From Paenibacillus jilunlii (GTDB lineage Bacteria; Bacillota; Bacilli; Paenibacillales; Paenibacillaceae), in assembly GCF_900102965.1 (NCBI RefSeq), contig NZ_FNGM01000011.1, positions 171,375-235,374 on the forward strand: a DNA stretch of 64,000 nucleotides. Direction: 5' to 3'. Made by a program: the position numbers and the translations under genes. A model generated the notes under the pieces. That model did not search any database. It was not told the DNA's origin and was given only the letters and a program-made list of their open reading frames with translations. Shown piece by piece: positions 8,785 through 19,125 of the stretch; position 1 is the first letter of the stretch, and the number at the start of each line of letters is the position of its first letter.

Positions 8785-9539
8785 GGTGTACCTCCTTCTC
8801 CGCAGCAAGCGCATTTCGGATTACGGGAAATATGGACGCTGTAACAGGCGAAGTCGAGTGAGCTGAAGCGATGCATTACGCCCGCATAAGTTGTCCCTAC
8901 CCCTGTAATCCATTTTACGGCTTCCAGCGCAGCCAGACAACCCGCAATTCCGGAGGTGGCTCCCAGAACTGGAAATCCAAGCGGCTCCCACTGGGGTGCC
9001 ACATCCGGGTATAGGCATTCCAGGCAGGGGGTTACACCGGGAATAACCGTCGTGAGGGAAATTTCAAAACCGTACATAGCAGCTTCCACCATTGGCGTTC
9101 CGGTATCTACACACAGGCGGTTCAGCGCATACCTCTCGGGAAAGTCATAACGGGCATCAATTACAATATCGGCATCCTGTACCCAGGGTCTGGCAAGGGG
9201 AATTTCAATTCTGGCATTGTGGCCCTCAATCTCGACATGCGGGTTCAGACGCTTCAACTGGGCAATCGCTGTACTCATGCGTTCCATCCCCAGATGCTCC
9301 GTATCCATCAGAATCTGCCGGTTCAGATCAGGAGGGACAATAACCCCTTCATGGGCCAAAATAAGCCTGCCGACACCCGCCGCAGCCAGATACAGCGCAG
9401 CCGTTCCTCCCAGCCCGCCAATTCCCGCAACCATCACCGTCGCTTCCTTCAGCGCCCTTTGCCCCTCTTCTCCGAGCAGCTTAAGCTGCCGGGCATACCG
9501 ATCCAGCTCCAACCCTCCGGCAAGCGGCTCCATCCCCAT
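8781..9539 (-). CDS. hesA: HesA, ThiF/MoeB-type E1-like protein
   Basis: A 252-residue E1-like adenylyltransferase-fold protein. The nucleotide-binding motif is VAGIGGLGGTAAL, and a conserved PDLNRQIL follows. Two Cys pairs (CLEC and CACC) resemble the zinc site of ThiF/MoeB proteins. HesA lies in the nif operons of Paenibacillus, Frankia and cyanobacteria; a role in metallocluster or molybdenum delivery has been suggested but the substrate is not settled. A second ATG two codons in, at 9533, is an equally good start. It sits between the DUF269 gene and nifV. Confidence 0.93.
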   Translation of the reverse strand: MGMEPLAGGLELDRYARQLKLLGEEGQRALKEATVMVAGIGGLGGTAALYLAAAGVGRLILAHEGVIVPPDLNRQILMDTEHLGMERMSTAIAQLKRLNPHVEIEGHNARIEIPLARPWVQDADIVIDARYDFPERYALNRLCVDTGTPMVEAAMYGFEISLTTVIPGVTPCLECLYPDVAPQWEPLGFPVLGATSGIAGCLAALEAVKWITGVGTTYAGVMHRFSSLDFACYSVHISRNPKCACCGEGGTP

Positions 9540-9570
9540 CCCCCCTGCGACTGATCATAAATTTGCAGCT

Positions 9571-10137
9571 TTAGCCTTCAAGGCTGAACAATCCGTGGCA
9601 TGCGGTGATTTCCTTATATTTCTCCAAAAAAGCCAGACCCTCCTCCACACATTCCACCCCGTAGCGGATGGCCTTCTCCTCCGAAGTGAACGGGAATGGA
9701 GCACCGGCCCGCAGGCTCTTCAGCACCAGAATAACGCGTCCGGTATACAGCAGCCCCCGTCCAAAACCCTCAACATTAATCTCGGCGGTGCTCTGCACCA
9801 TGGCTCCGCTCTTCTCTTCCATGACTCCGGCGATCGCCTGGAACAAAATCGGAACCTGCTGGCGCACCTTCGGAGATACGGCGCAGTTGAAGTCCGATTG
9901 ATCCTTGTCCTCGGCGGATGCCAGAAACAGCTTGGCAATCTTCTCCTGCGGAGACAGCGGGGCATGGCGCCCGAAGAAGTCCGCCGTATCGAGCAGATGG
10001 CACAATCGTCGGACCAAAGCATCCGCTGTACCGGGGTCCAGCTCTTTTACAACCTTGCGGCGGCGGGGTTTCACCGCCGCCCCCTCCCGGGAAAACCCGG
10101 CCTGAACTGCCATCTTCCTGTTAGCCGACGATTCCAT
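9571..10137 (-). CDS. NifX-associated protein (DUF269)
   Basis: A 188-residue protein matching the NifX-associated family that usually follows nifX. The family signature is seen in the middle (FFGRHAPLSPQEKIAKLF) and in the conserved FGRGLLYTGRVIL segment. It is thought to help with FeMo-cofactor precursor handling; the exact role is not known. The ATG at 10137, with GGGGAGGAAG just upstream, is chosen over a longer frame to 10224 that would lie inside nifX. It overlaps the nifX 3' end by 17 bases. Confidence 0.9.
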   Translation of the reverse strand: MESSANRKMAVQAGFSREGAAVKPRRRKVVKELDPGTADALVRRLCHLLDTADFFGRHAPLSPQEKIAKLFLASAEDKDQSDFNCAVSPKVRQQVPILFQAIAGVMEEKSGAMVQSTAEINVEGFGRGLLYTGRVILVLKSLRAGAPFPFTSEEKAIRYGVECVEEGLAFLEKYKEITACHGLFSLEG

Positions 10138-10531
10138 TGGCTTCCTCCCCTTCCCCGGTGCCTTCCTCTTCCGAACGCAGTACCTTGGCCAGCCACATTG
10201 GCGGCTTGCCCTGGAGCATATCAACCAGACGCTTCACCTGCTCGTCAATCGGGCTGCCGAACGGAACCTTAACCGGCATAATCTTGCGGCGTGTCACCCG
10301 CGCGGCGGCCGAGGCGCCGATCTGCATGATGAAGATCAGCGTGCAATCTTCTACCGCCTTCAGGCGGCTGTCAATTTTACCGGCTTCATCCTGATTCACA
10401 ACAACCGGCAGCTTGCGAAGCTCTACCAGCTCACCGCCATTTTTAGTCACATTATATACGGCGAACATTGGACTTTGCCCGAAATGGGCATTGACCCGGC
10501 TTCCATCATCTGTGGCGAACGCTACCTTCAC
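10121..10531 (-). CDS. nifX: FeMo-cofactor carrier NifX
   Basis: A 136-residue NifX/NafY-fold protein that binds NifB-co or a later FeMo-co precursor and passes it along the assembly path with NifEN. The N-terminus MKVAFATDDGSRVNAHFGQS is typical: a Val-Asn-x-His-Phe-Gly motif that is also found at the C-terminus of NifB in this window. The start overlaps the nifN 3' end by 26 bases. The Gly/Glu-rich C-terminal tail (EEEGTGEGEEANG) is unstructured. Confidence 0.95.
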   Translation of the reverse strand: MKVAFATDDGSRVNAHFGQSPMFAVYNVTKNGGELVELRKLPVVVNQDEAGKIDSRLKAVEDCTLIFIMQIGASAAARVTRRKIMPVKVPFGSPIDEQVKRLVDMLQGKPPMWLAKVLRSEEEGTGEGEEANGIVG

Positions 10532-11834
10532 GGTGAACAGCCTCCCTCTGCATTAACAAATTCCCTGCTTTGTTGCTCCACTCCATGGCGCCTCTGTATC
10601 CTACGGAGACAGACATATAAGCGCCCAGCTCATTCCATACCGGGAACCCGGCCGGCATAAATGCAGCATCAATCCGCTGCGCTCCGGCGATACCGTGCGA
10701 ATTGCTGATCCATAAATCGGCCCCCTTGCCCAGCACTTCGGCATCATCTAAATCCCCTACCCACACCTCGCGCTCCATTCCTGCAACCAGCGGGGTTTCA
10801 TAGGAGGCAATCAGCGCCTTCTGCTCCACCCCCAGCTCTTCAAGCCAGCCGGAGACCGAGAAGAGATGATCCGGCTCCAGTGCAGCGAGGGCTGACATTC
10901 CCGCAAACTGGAAATGCGCGTCAAGCATGCTGTCGAGCAGATTCTCGCGCTGCCAGCAATAACGCAGCGGCACCGGTTCTCCGCTGATCTGATGCAGAAA
11001 ATGCAGCAGATCGTCGGAGGCCTTCAGCCCCATCGCGCGCGCAAACACCTTATAGGGGGTCCCCAGCGCATTGTGAAGCCTTCTGGCCGGACGCTCCATG
11101 CTGCCGCCGATGGCAATCGTAAGCCCGGACTGCAGGCTCTGGAGCATGGAATCCAGCGGCACACCGCCACGGGTCAGCGGGGAGAACCCGGTCAGCAAAT
11201 GACCCGACAAGGAGGTCGAGATATCCGGCAGCGCGATCACCTCGAACCCGAAGGAAGAAATCATCTCCTTCAGCTCCATCACATCCGCAGGTGTCAAAAA
11301 AGATCCGGGCAGCAGCGTAATCTGCCGGGTATTCACAGTTCTCGAACCCCGGTGGCCCACCTGCTGGATCATTTCATCGATCATCGACTCCACAGCTGCG
11401 CTGAAGCCCGATTCCAGTGATCCCCGGAAGTCCGGCAGCACCACGGAAAAGGCAAGCCCCCCGCGCATATTCCGCTCCCGCTTGTAGGATTTCAGCATAC
11501 TCTGGTAATCCACCCCGGCGACATCGGTCAGTTCCGTTCCGATAATCCCGATGATATCGGGGCGGTGCTTGCTAAGCACCAGATTAAGGGCCTCCTCCAG
11601 ATTGCGGTTGGCATCGAAGATTACGTCCATCTCCTGCAGGGCGGAGGTCTGTACGGCAATCGGCTCACGGAAATGCCGGGTCAGGAGCGCCTTGGGAAAA
11701 GCAGAGCAGCCCTGCGAGCCGTGCATCAGCGGCATGGCGCGGTAGCAGCCCTGCAGGGCCAGCACGGCACCGAGCGACTGGCCGATCTTGATCGGATTGA
11801 CTGCAGCCGGCTTTTTTCTTCTGTTAACGGTCAT
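10506..11834 (-). CDS. nifN: Nitrogenase cofactor scaffold NifN
   Basis: A 442-residue NifN, the beta-like subunit of the NifEN scaffold on which NifB-co matures to FeMo-cofactor. It is homologous to NifK, as shown by MHGSQGCSAFPKALLTRHF near the N-terminus and IIGTELTDVAGVDYQ further on. It starts inside the last codons of nifE (11-base overlap), so the two subunits are translationally coupled. The length is close to other NifN proteins. Confidence 0.95.
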   Translation of the reverse strand: MTVNRRKKPAAVNPIKIGQSLGAVLALQGCYRAMPLMHGSQGCSAFPKALLTRHFREPIAVQTSALQEMDVIFDANRNLEEALNLVLSKHRPDIIGIIGTELTDVAGVDYQSMLKSYKRERNMRGGLAFSVVLPDFRGSLESGFSAAVESMIDEMIQQVGHRGSRTVNTRQITLLPGSFLTPADVMELKEMISSFGFEVIALPDISTSLSGHLLTGFSPLTRGGVPLDSMLQSLQSGLTIAIGGSMERPARRLHNALGTPYKVFARAMGLKASDDLLHFLHQISGEPVPLRYCWQRENLLDSMLDAHFQFAGMSALAALEPDHLFSVSGWLEELGVEQKALIASYETPLVAGMEREVWVGDLDDAEVLGKGADLWISNSHGIAGAQRIDAAFMPAGFPVWNELGAYMSVSVGYRGAMEWSNKAGNLLMQREAVHREGSVRHR

Positions 11835-13188
11835 AGGGAGGGGCCTCCTTATCCCACGGAGCCGGGCTGGCTGCCAGCTTCCAGATCGGATTGGCCAGGG
11901 AATAGGTCAGTTCCTTGGCGAGCCGCAGAAGTCCTTCATAGCCCGCATACGCTTTATGCCGCTCCTGGTTGATATCAATGAACGGAATCTGTTCCTTCAT
12001 CGCAACATACATATTGCGACCGCCCGCGATCATAATATCCGCTTTGCGTTCCCGCACCGTCTTGAGGATGCGGCTGGCACCGCCCTCGGGAATATATTCG
12101 GTATCGTCACTTACACGGTCTGCGATCCGCCGGACATCATCCTCTGTGCTTTTGTTTGTTCCGACGCCCACCACCTGAACGCCCAGCTCCTTCAGTGCGG
12201 AAATAACCGACCAGCTTTTGACGCCGCCGGTATAGAGCACCGCTTTTTTTCCTTTCAGAATTTTGCGGTAAGGGCGCAAATCCTGGCTGAGCCGGGCTTC
12301 TTCACGTTCGGTTAGACGGTCTACCCGGCGCTCCATATCACGGTCATTCATCAGATAGGCCATTTGCCGCAGCGAATAAGTCGTCTCCTTGGCCCCGTAA
12401 AAAGAGCCTTCGAAATAAGGGATACCGTATCTGGACTCCATTTCCCTGGCGAGTCCAAGCAAAGCCCGGCTGCAGACAACCATGTTCACTCTGGCGCGGT
12501 GCGCCCAGGCGATCTCCTTGTAGCGGGCATCTCCTGTTATCCGTGAGGTTACCGGAATGCCTGCACTGTTCATCAGCTTCTCGATATCCCACATCTCCCC
12601 GGCGATATTGTATTCGCCGATAAGATTGATCCCCATGGACATATCGGGAGATGGCTCCCCCGTACCGATGACATACTGCAGCAGCGCATCGCCGGCCAGA
12701 CGGTTGCCGAGATTTTTGCTCCCGACAAATCCGGGGCTGTTCACAGGGATGACCGGGATACCGAGCCGTTCTGCCGCCGTCTTGCAGACGGCATCCATGT
12801 CTTCACCGATCAGGGCAGTCACACAGGTTGAATATACAAATATTGCCGGAGGCGCAAAGCGCTCGGCAATATAGTCAATACTGTCCTTCAGTTTCTTTTC
12901 TCCGCCAAAAATAATATCGGAATCGGTCAGATCCGTAGCAAAGCCATATTGGGACAGGGAAGGCCCGCTGGACAGGGTTCCCCTGCTCTCCCAACTGTTC
13001 CCGGCACAGGCAATCGGACCATGGACAAGATGTGCAGCGTCCATAATCGGCAGCAGTGTAATTTGGGCTCCGTCGAAGGAGCAGCCTCCGGCCGCTTCGC
13101 CCGGTTTGGGCCGTGGACAGGGCCTTACTTTCGGGGCCAGGCTCCCGCAAGCCCCGGAATCAAATTCGTCTTTTCGAACAGGGTCCAT
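11824..13188 (-). CDS. nifE: Nitrogenase cofactor scaffold NifE
   Basis: The NifD-like subunit of the NifEN scaffold, 454 residues from the chosen ATG. It carries AGGCSFDGAQ, HGPIACAGNSWESRG and STCVTALIGEDMDAVC, the cysteine-bearing motifs that bind the NifEN 4Fe-4S clusters. The start at 13188 has AAGGAG 11 bases upstream. A GTG at 13260, giving 24 more residues and a 34-base gap to nifK, is a real alternative. It is followed by the overlapping nifN. Confidence 0.93.
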   Translation of the reverse strand: MDPVRKDEFDSGACGSLAPKVRPCPRPKPGEAAGGCSFDGAQITLLPIMDAAHLVHGPIACAGNSWESRGTLSSGPSLSQYGFATDLTDSDIIFGGEKKLKDSIDYIAERFAPPAIFVYSTCVTALIGEDMDAVCKTAAERLGIPVIPVNSPGFVGSKNLGNRLAGDALLQYVIGTGEPSPDMSMGINLIGEYNIAGEMWDIEKLMNSAGIPVTSRITGDARYKEIAWAHRARVNMVVCSRALLGLAREMESRYGIPYFEGSFYGAKETTYSLRQMAYLMNDRDMERRVDRLTEREEARLSQDLRPYRKILKGKKAVLYTGGVKSWSVISALKELGVQVVGVGTNKSTEDDVRRIADRVSDDTEYIPEGGASRILKTVRERKADIMIAGGRNMYVAMKEQIPFIDINQERHKAYAGYEGLLRLAKELTYSLANPIWKLAASPAPWDKEAPPYDR

Positions 13189-13294
13189 CGGCTCTTCATC
13201 TCCTTCGCTAAAGTTGCTTGCTTTCACGCAAACCTCGCGCTGCTTAGGCGGCCATTGCACATGATTGCAAAATCCTTCTACATCTATTCAAATA

Positions 13295-14854
13295 TCACCG
13301 CACCAAATCATAGTTAAAACCGGAGTTGTTGCGGTCAAGCTCATCAAGGATCGTATTGACGAGCAGGCTCAACAGGTTCAGCGTGCCCTGATAGCCGATG
13401 ATCGGATAACGGTGCATATGATGACGGTCCAGAATCGGAAACCCTACGCGAACCAGGGGCACACCCGCATCCTTGGCGGCAAATTTCAGATGCGAGCTGC
13501 CGATCGCCAGGTCAACCGGATCGTTGATCAGCAGCGAACGCATATGCCAGAGGTCATTGCCGATATAGAGCGCGGCTTCCGAGCCGTAAGGACTGGAAGC
13601 CAGAAGCGCTTCTGCTTCGTCCTTGAATTTCACTTCATTAAAATCGACATCGCCATTGGAGCAGACGATATGAACCGGCTCCATACCAATCTCCAGGCAG
13701 AATCCGATAAGTCCGATCAACAGATCCGGATCGCCTACGAGCGCAACCCGTTTGCCATGCAGATAAGGATGGCTGTCCGTCAGGGCATCTACTACGCGGC
13801 CTCGTTCCTCCATAAGCGAAGCCGGGATGGGCAGGCCTGTCAATTCACTGACGGCATCCAGCAGCTTATCTGTGCCGGTAATCCCCAGCGGTGTGGACAT
13901 TGCCGTGAGCTGCTGGTTCCAGGTGCCGCTGATGAAATCCTGTGTTTTCTTCAATGTGTATTTCTGTAGTGATAATGTACCGAGAGCATTGGCTGCCAGA
14001 GGCACATCAGCGAGCTTCGTGCCGCCGTAGTAATATTCATACTCGCCTGTGGCCGGAGAGTCATAGTTGCCGCTGTGATCTCCCAGAAGCGTATATTTGG
14101 TATCAAAGGCATCGAGAATTTTGCGGATTTCAGCAAAGTTGCCGGTGTAAGGCTCAAACCCAAGCATTACATTCAGCTTCTCGCCCGACTCTTCGCCGCT
14201 TCCAGGGTTAGCCTGAATTCCGGAGCGTTCATACAGGTAGCTCAAAATGCCCTTCAGCATGGAATCGTAACCTGTAATATGCGAACCGACAAAGCTTGGC
14301 GTGTTGCAGAAGGCTACCGGGAAATCTTCTGTAATGGCCCCCTTGATCCGGGCATTGCCGATAAAAGAGGAAAGGTCATCACCGATAACTTCGGCCATGC
14401 AGGTAGTACAGAGAGCAATCATCTCCGGCTTGTAAAGAGCGATGCTGTTCTCCAAGCCGTCGATCAGATTGTTCATCCCGCCGAATACCGCTGCGTCCTC
14501 GGTCATCGAAGAAGAGACGGCAGGCGTAGGCTCTTTGAAATGGCGGCTGAGATGACTGCGGAAATAAGAGTTGCAGCCCTGTGAGCCATGAACGAATGGC
14601 AGTGTTTTCTCGAAGCCAAGCGCAGCCATCACTGAACCCAGCGGCTGGCAGGCTTTATGGGGGTTGATGACCACTGCTTTGCGGTCAAAGTTTTTTTGCA
14701 TATATTCTGCGGATTTGGAGTAGGCGAGTGCTTCCGCTGTATCCTGTTCGCTGCAGGGTGCTTCAAACTGCTTTTTGTTTTCCCGCTGCTGAACGTAGCG
14801 TTCTTCGGAGAATAATGAGTTGTAGTCCGGAATCTCCAGTCTGTCCTTGCTCAT
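13295..14854 (-). CDS. nifK: Nitrogenase MoFe protein beta chain NifK
   Basis: The beta subunit of dinitrogenase, 519 residues from the chosen ATG. P-cluster cysteine contexts are visible: [11 protein letters not shown] leading to [18 protein letters not shown], and [12 protein letters not shown], followed by the [12 protein letters not shown] segment. The ATG at 14854 overlaps the nifD TGA as ATGA, and GAGGGGGCGGGC lies just upstream; a longer frame to 14905 is inside nifD. It pairs with NifD as an alpha2-beta2 tetramer that reduces N2. Confidence 0.97.
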   Translation of the reverse strand: MSKDRLEIPDYNSLFSEERYVQQRENKKQFEAPCSEQDTAEALAYSKSAEYMQKNFDRKAVVINPHKACQPLGSVMAALGFEKTLPFVHGSQGCNSYFRSHLSRHFKEPTPAVSSSMTEDAAVFGGMNNLIDGLENSIALYKPEMIALCTTCMAEVIGDDLSSFIGNARIKGAITEDFPVAFCNTPSFVGSHITGYDSMLKGILSYLYERSGIQANPGSGEESGEKLNVMLGFEPYTGNFAEIRKILDAFDTKYTLLGDHSGNYDSPATGEYEYYYGGTKLADVPLAANALGTLSLQKYTLKKTQDFISGTWNQQLTAMSTPLGITGTDKLLDAVSELTGLPIPASLMEERGRVVDALTDSHPYLHGKRVALVGDPDLLIGLIGFCLEIGMEPVHIVCSNGDVDFNEVKFKDEAEALLASSPYGSEAALYIGNDLWHMRSLLINDPVDLAIGSSHLKFAAKDAGVPLVRVGFPILDRHHMHRYPIIGYQGTLNLLSLLVNTILDELDRNNSGFNYDLVR

Positions 14855-16308
14855 ACGCCCGCCCCCTCTTTCTGTGCTTTTTCCTTCTTGCGGATCAGGT
14901 TCCATACCGGACTGTTAACGGTCATATCCATGTCCTTGGCGAAGATTTTGAACCCGTCAAAGCCGTGATACGGGCCGCTGTAGTCCCAGGAATGCATCTG
15001 GCGGAACGGTACGCCCATCTTGTGGTACACATATTTTTCCTTGACGCCCGAGCCTACCAGATCGACATTTAATTTCTGAGCCAGTTCTTCCAGCTCATAT
15101 GCAGTCGGGTCATCCATAATGATGGTTCCTTCCTTCATCATAGGGAAGGTTCTTTCGTAATCATCCTTATGGGCAAATTCATAACCGGAAGCTACGATAT
15201 CCATGCCCAGATCCTCGTATGCTCCAATCGTATGCCGGGAACGCAGACCGCCGATCATCAGCAGCACCTTTTTATTCTCCAGACGCGGTTTGTATTTATT
15301 AATAATGGCATCCATTGCCGGTTTATGTCTGGCAATCATTTTAGCACAGTTCTCCTGGATCGTTGCATCGAACCGCGCTGCGATGGCACGCAGGCTCTCA
15401 TAAGTCTTGGACGGTCCGAAGAAATTGTATTCCATCCACGGAATATCATAGGCCTTCTCCATATGATCCACCATGTAGTTCATGGAGCGGTGGCAGTGAA
15501 TCAGATTCAGCTTCGCCTTATGGGCAATTTCCAGCTCGTTCAGGGTACCGTCGCCGGACCACTGGGCAATGACGCGAAGGCCCATTTCTTCCAGCAGAAT
15601 ACGGGAAGCCCATGCATCGCCGCCGATATTATAGTCCCCGATAATATTGACATCATAAGGGCCGGTTTCAGCCAGTTCGGCTTTGCCCAGCACGAAATCG
15701 CGGATGGCATCATTGGCGATGTGGTGGCCCAGCGACTGGCTGACGCCGCGGAATCCTTCGCAGCGCACCGGCACAATCGGCATATCCAGCTCTTTGGCCA
15801 TTTTTTTGGATACCGCTTCAATATCATCGCCGATCAGACCGACCGGACATTCGGATTGTACAGAGATCCCTTTGGCGAGAGGGAACATTTCCGTAATCTC
15901 GCGCATGATGACTTCCAGCTTCTTGTCACCGCCGAAAACGATGTCCGTTTCCTGGAAATCACTTGTGATCTGCATAGCCGTAAAATTATCAATCCCCAGC
16001 GTGCCGTTGGCGTAGTTGCGGCGTGTGCCCCAGCTGTACTGTCCGCAGCCGATAGGACCGTGGCTGATATGAACCATATCTTTGATCGGACCCCATACCA
16101 CACCTTTGGAGCCCGCAAAGGAGCAGCCGCGTGGCGTCATTACGCCGGGACGGGATTTAATATTAGACTTCAGGGCACACGTGCCGCAGGATTGGGCTTC
16201 TTCGGTATTGATCTGGAAATGCTTTTCGCGGTCTTTCTTCGCTTTTTTGGGATAGGCTTCCAGAACCTCTTCTACTATTTTTTTATTCTCCTCGATATTC
16301 AGTCCCAT
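14851..16308 (-). CDS. nifD: Nitrogenase MoFe protein alpha chain NifD
   Basis: The alpha subunit of Mo-dinitrogenase, 485 residues. Key residues can be placed directly: P-cluster ligands Cys62, Cys88 and Cys154; active-site Gln191 and His195 (QSLGHH); FeMo-co ligands Cys272 (IHCHRSMNY) and His439 ([11 protein letters not shown]), equivalent to Cys275 and His442 of the Azotobacter protein. This ligand set identifies Mo-nitrogenase rather than NifE; the V and Fe-only forms were not compared in detail. It is separated from nifH by 127 bases that contain a strong hairpin and is coupled to nifK by an ATGA overlap. Confidence 0.98.
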   Translation of the reverse strand: MGLNIEENKKIVEEVLEAYPKKAKKDREKHFQINTEEAQSCGTCALKSNIKSRPGVMTPRGCSFAGSKGVVWGPIKDMVHISHGPIGCGQYSWGTRRNYANGTLGIDNFTAMQITSDFQETDIVFGGDKKLEVIMREITEMFPLAKGISVQSECPVGLIGDDIEAVSKKMAKELDMPIVPVRCEGFRGVSQSLGHHIANDAIRDFVLGKAELAETGPYDVNIIGDYNIGGDAWASRILLEEMGLRVIAQWSGDGTLNELEIAHKAKLNLIHCHRSMNYMVDHMEKAYDIPWMEYNFFGPSKTYESLRAIAARFDATIQENCAKMIARHKPAMDAIINKYKPRLENKKVLLMIGGLRSRHTIGAYEDLGMDIVASGYEFAHKDDYERTFPMMKEGTIIMDDPTAYELEELAQKLNVDLVGSGVKEKYVYHKMGVPFRQMHSWDYSGPYHGFDGFKIFAKDMDMTVNSPVWNLIRKKEKAQKEGAGV

Positions 16309-16365
16309 TCATTGCCCCTCCTTTTCGTGGTTGCTTAAGCCTGCGTGGCCTTAAGGCTACTGAAA

Positions 16366-16412
16366 GGTCATCTGGTGAAAGCCGTCTCTCCACTCCCGTT
16401 CACCAGATGACC
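16366..16412 (-). other. 14-bp hairpin between nifH and nifD
   Basis: GGTCATCTGGTGAA (16366-16379) and TTCACCAGATGACC (16399-16412) are perfect reverse complements around a 19-base loop. It lies about 24 bases after the nifH stop and is not followed by a T-run. Such hairpins after nifH commonly act as RNA stabilisers or processing points that raise nifH over nifDK. A second, weaker CTTAAG-based hairpin lies at about 16335-16356. Confidence 0.75.
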
Positions 16413-16435
16413 GGGTATTCTGCAGCTGTACCGTC

Positions 16436-17305
<870 letters not shown>

Positions 17306-17308
17306 TCA

Positions 17309-18679
17309 TCATCCCTTCGAAATGTTTATCGTTTCAAAATAAGAGCTGTACTTCACACTTTCGAGAATCGCTTCCTGTATTCCGCCTTTGCGTACGAGCG
17401 GCAAGATTCCGGCTTTGTTCAGGCTGGCACGGGGGCTATCACCGATCCCGGAGCAGAGAAGAATGCGGCAATCACTTAAAATGGAGATAATTTCTTGCAG
17501 CGTGGCGGCTTTGTCGCCGTTGCAGTCTGCTTTGCCATGGCAGTATGCCTGTATCTTGCGGACACCGAGCAGCTGAACCTCCGCTCCATCGGTATCGTAA
17601 ACCAGGAATTCCGTGGCATGCCCGAAATGCTGGTTGACCTTGTCGCCGCCTCTGGTAGCCACCGCGACCCTGACCTTCAGTGCATTCTCCTGCAGCAATC
17701 TCGCCTCCTTCGCTTGGACCCGTTCCCGTATCTTCACGTCGAGCTCTCCTTGGAACAAGGCTCTGGCTTCTGCGTCGATCACCGGATCAGCCTCCATCGC
17801 TTCCAGCGGGAAGTCGCGGTTGCGGTCCTGGCCCAGCAGCCCGATGGCGTCTGCCCGGCATTGCCGGCAGTGGCGCATTACCTTCATACCGTCACGGCCC
17901 AGCAGTTCCTGCAAATTATGCAGCTCCTTCGGACGGGGCGCTTTGCGCCCATCCTGCTCATACTGGCTGCCCGGCGCGATAATCAGCGGTGTTACATTGT
18001 GCAGTGTGGCCCCGAGCTCTTTTACTCTTTTGGACACTGCGGGTAAATGATGATCGTTGACCCCAGGAATCATAATCGAATTCACTTTGACGAGAATCCC
18101 CAGCCTCGCCAGCAGTTCAAGACCTGTCAGCTGGCGGCTGATCAGCAGCTCTGCGGCAGCTTTTCCTTCATAACGCACACCTTCGTCGAACACCCAGGGA
18201 TAAATCGCTTGACCCACATCAGCATCGATGGCGTTGATAGTAATGGTGACATGGCGGATGCCAAGCTCCACAATCTCATCAATATGCCGGTACAGCGTCA
18301 ACCCGTTGGTGCTGAGGCAAAGGGAGACATCAGGCACAACCTTCTTCACCCGGGCGAAGGTGTCGAACGTCTGCTCCGGATTCGCCAGCGGATCGCCTGG
18401 GCCGGCAATGCCTACTACCGACAGCTGCATCAGTTGGGCGGCCACCCCTTTCACTTTTCGTTCCGCCTGTTCCGGGGTAAGCACCTCACTGACCACACCA
18501 GGCCTGCTCTCATTCACGCAGTCAAACTTGCGGTTGCAGTAATGGCACTGGATGTTGCAGGCGGGAGCTACCGGGATGTGCATCCTGGCATAAAACCGAT
18601 GGGCTTCCTCGCTGTAGCAAGGGTGGCGGCTGATCTCCTCCTCTGCTTCACTTGATATACACGGCGACGGCTGCATCAT
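17309..18679 (-). CDS. nifB: FeMo-cofactor biosynthesis radical SAM protein NifB
   Basis: First gene of the nif operon, 456 residues. The N-terminal radical SAM domain has Cys41, Cys45 and Cys48 in CNIQCHYCNRKFDC, plus the GPGDPLANPE segment. The C-terminal ~110 residues are a NifX-like domain (VAVATRGGDKVNQHFGHATE). NifB fuses two 4Fe-4S clusters and inserts the central carbide to give NifB-co. AGGAGGTGGGAA precedes an ATGATG start. Like other Paenibacillus nif clusters, this one carries no nifS or nifU. Confidence 0.97.
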   Translation of the reverse strand: MMQPSPCISSEAEEEISRHPCYSEEAHRFYARMHIPVAPACNIQCHYCNRKFDCVNESRPGVVSEVLTPEQAERKVKGVAAQLMQLSVVGIAGPGDPLANPEQTFDTFARVKKVVPDVSLCLSTNGLTLYRHIDEIVELGIRHVTITINAIDADVGQAIYPWVFDEGVRYEGKAAAELLISRQLTGLELLARLGILVKVNSIMIPGVNDHHLPAVSKRVKELGATLHNVTPLIIAPGSQYEQDGRKAPRPKELHNLQELLGRDGMKVMRHCRQCRADAIGLLGQDRNRDFPLEAMEADPVIDAEARALFQGELDVKIRERVQAKEARLLQENALKVRVAVATRGGDKVNQHFGHATEFLVYDTDGAEVQLLGVRKIQAYCHGKADCNGDKAATLQEIISILSDCRILLCSGIGDSPRASLNKAGILPLVRKGGIQEAILESVKYSSYFETINISKG

Positions 18680-18740
18680 TTCCCACCTCCTAAAAGTAAC
18701 CTGATTAATAGAGTTTATTTATGCGGAATAATCAAGCTAA

Positions 18741-18757
18741 TGTCATATTTCATAACA
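18741..18757 (-). promoter_or_regulatory. GlnR-type site II in nif leader
   Basis: TGTCATATTTCATAACA matches TGTNAN7TNACA, the GlnR/TnrA consensus, exactly. It lies downstream of the predicted start point (about 18781) and 62 bases before nifB, where binding would block transcription. In Paenibacillus polymyxa a site in this place is the repressing GlnR site used under nitrogen excess. Confidence 0.8.
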
Positions 18758-18787
18758 TTAATTCGCTTGACCGCTTTAATTAGTCTC

Positions 18788-18816
18788 ATCATATTTTCAA
18801 TCCTATACATCGTCAA
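18788..18816 (-). promoter_or_regulatory. nifB sigma-A promoter
   Basis: On the minus strand TTGACG (18816-18811), 17 bases, then TATGAT (18793-18788). The hexamers and spacing fit a vegetative sigma-A promoter. It lies between the two GlnR-type sites. No sigma-54 promoter is seen, as expected for Paenibacillus nif operons. Confidence 0.8.
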
Positions 18817-18875
18817 TTGCATTCAGGCTTAAAAAGCCCTTTATTTCCTTATGTTTGCAGTTTCGCCATATCATA

Positions 18876-18892
18876 TGTTAAGTTATCTAACT
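18876..18892 (-). promoter_or_regulatory. GlnR-type site I upstream of nif promoter
   Basis: TGTTAAGTTATCTAACT matches TGTNAN7TNACA except for the last base and sits in a longer palindrome (TAAGTTA-TC-TAACTTA, 18879-18894). It is 60 bases upstream of the -35 element, the location of the activating GlnR site known in Paenibacillus polymyxa. Confidence 0.7.
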
Positions 18893-18955
18893 TATATGTA
18901 TCATGTTTCCGTTTCCATTCCCGTCATTTTCTATTGATATTTGTTCTCACAGGCA

Positions 18956-18984
18956 TTGACAACGGCTCTTAAGTCATATATGAT
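18956..18984 (+). promoter_or_regulatory. Promoter of riboswitch-terC transcript
   Basis: TTGACA (18956-18961), a 17-base spacer and TATGAT (18979-18984): a near-perfect sigma-A promoter about 44 bases before the riboswitch aptamer, and divergent from the nif promoter. Confidence 0.85.
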
Positions 18985-19027
18985 ACTTTTAGATCAACCA
19001 TGTAACCAATCAAATTTAATATATCCC

Positions 19028-19125
19028 GTAAAGGGGAGTAGCTGTTAGACAAAATCGTCAATACGAGAACGTGAGGATGTTCTCCGGTTTTGTCGGCAAT
19101 GAACTATTGTTAGCGAGACCTTTAC
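19028..19125 (+). ncRNA. yybP-ykoY manganese riboswitch aptamer
   Basis: The sequence begins AAAGGGGAGTAGC and ends TTAGCGAGACCTTTAC, the conserved ends of the yybP-ykoY motif. GTAAAGG (19028-19034) pairs with CCTTTAC (19119-19125) to close P1, and internal arms ACAAAATCGTC and CCGGTTTTGTCGGC are also typical. This class binds Mn2+. The 3' P1 strand is shared with the terminator that follows, so ligand binding should prevent termination and turn terC on. Confidence 0.95.

Noticed and set aside
15169-16338. 389-codon plus-strand frame
   Set aside because: Antisense shadow of nifD, whose cluster ligands are all in place.
18700-18950. sigma-54/NifA-type control of nif
   Set aside because: No GG-N10-GC promoter and no nifA; a sigma-A promoter with GlnR-type sites is present instead.
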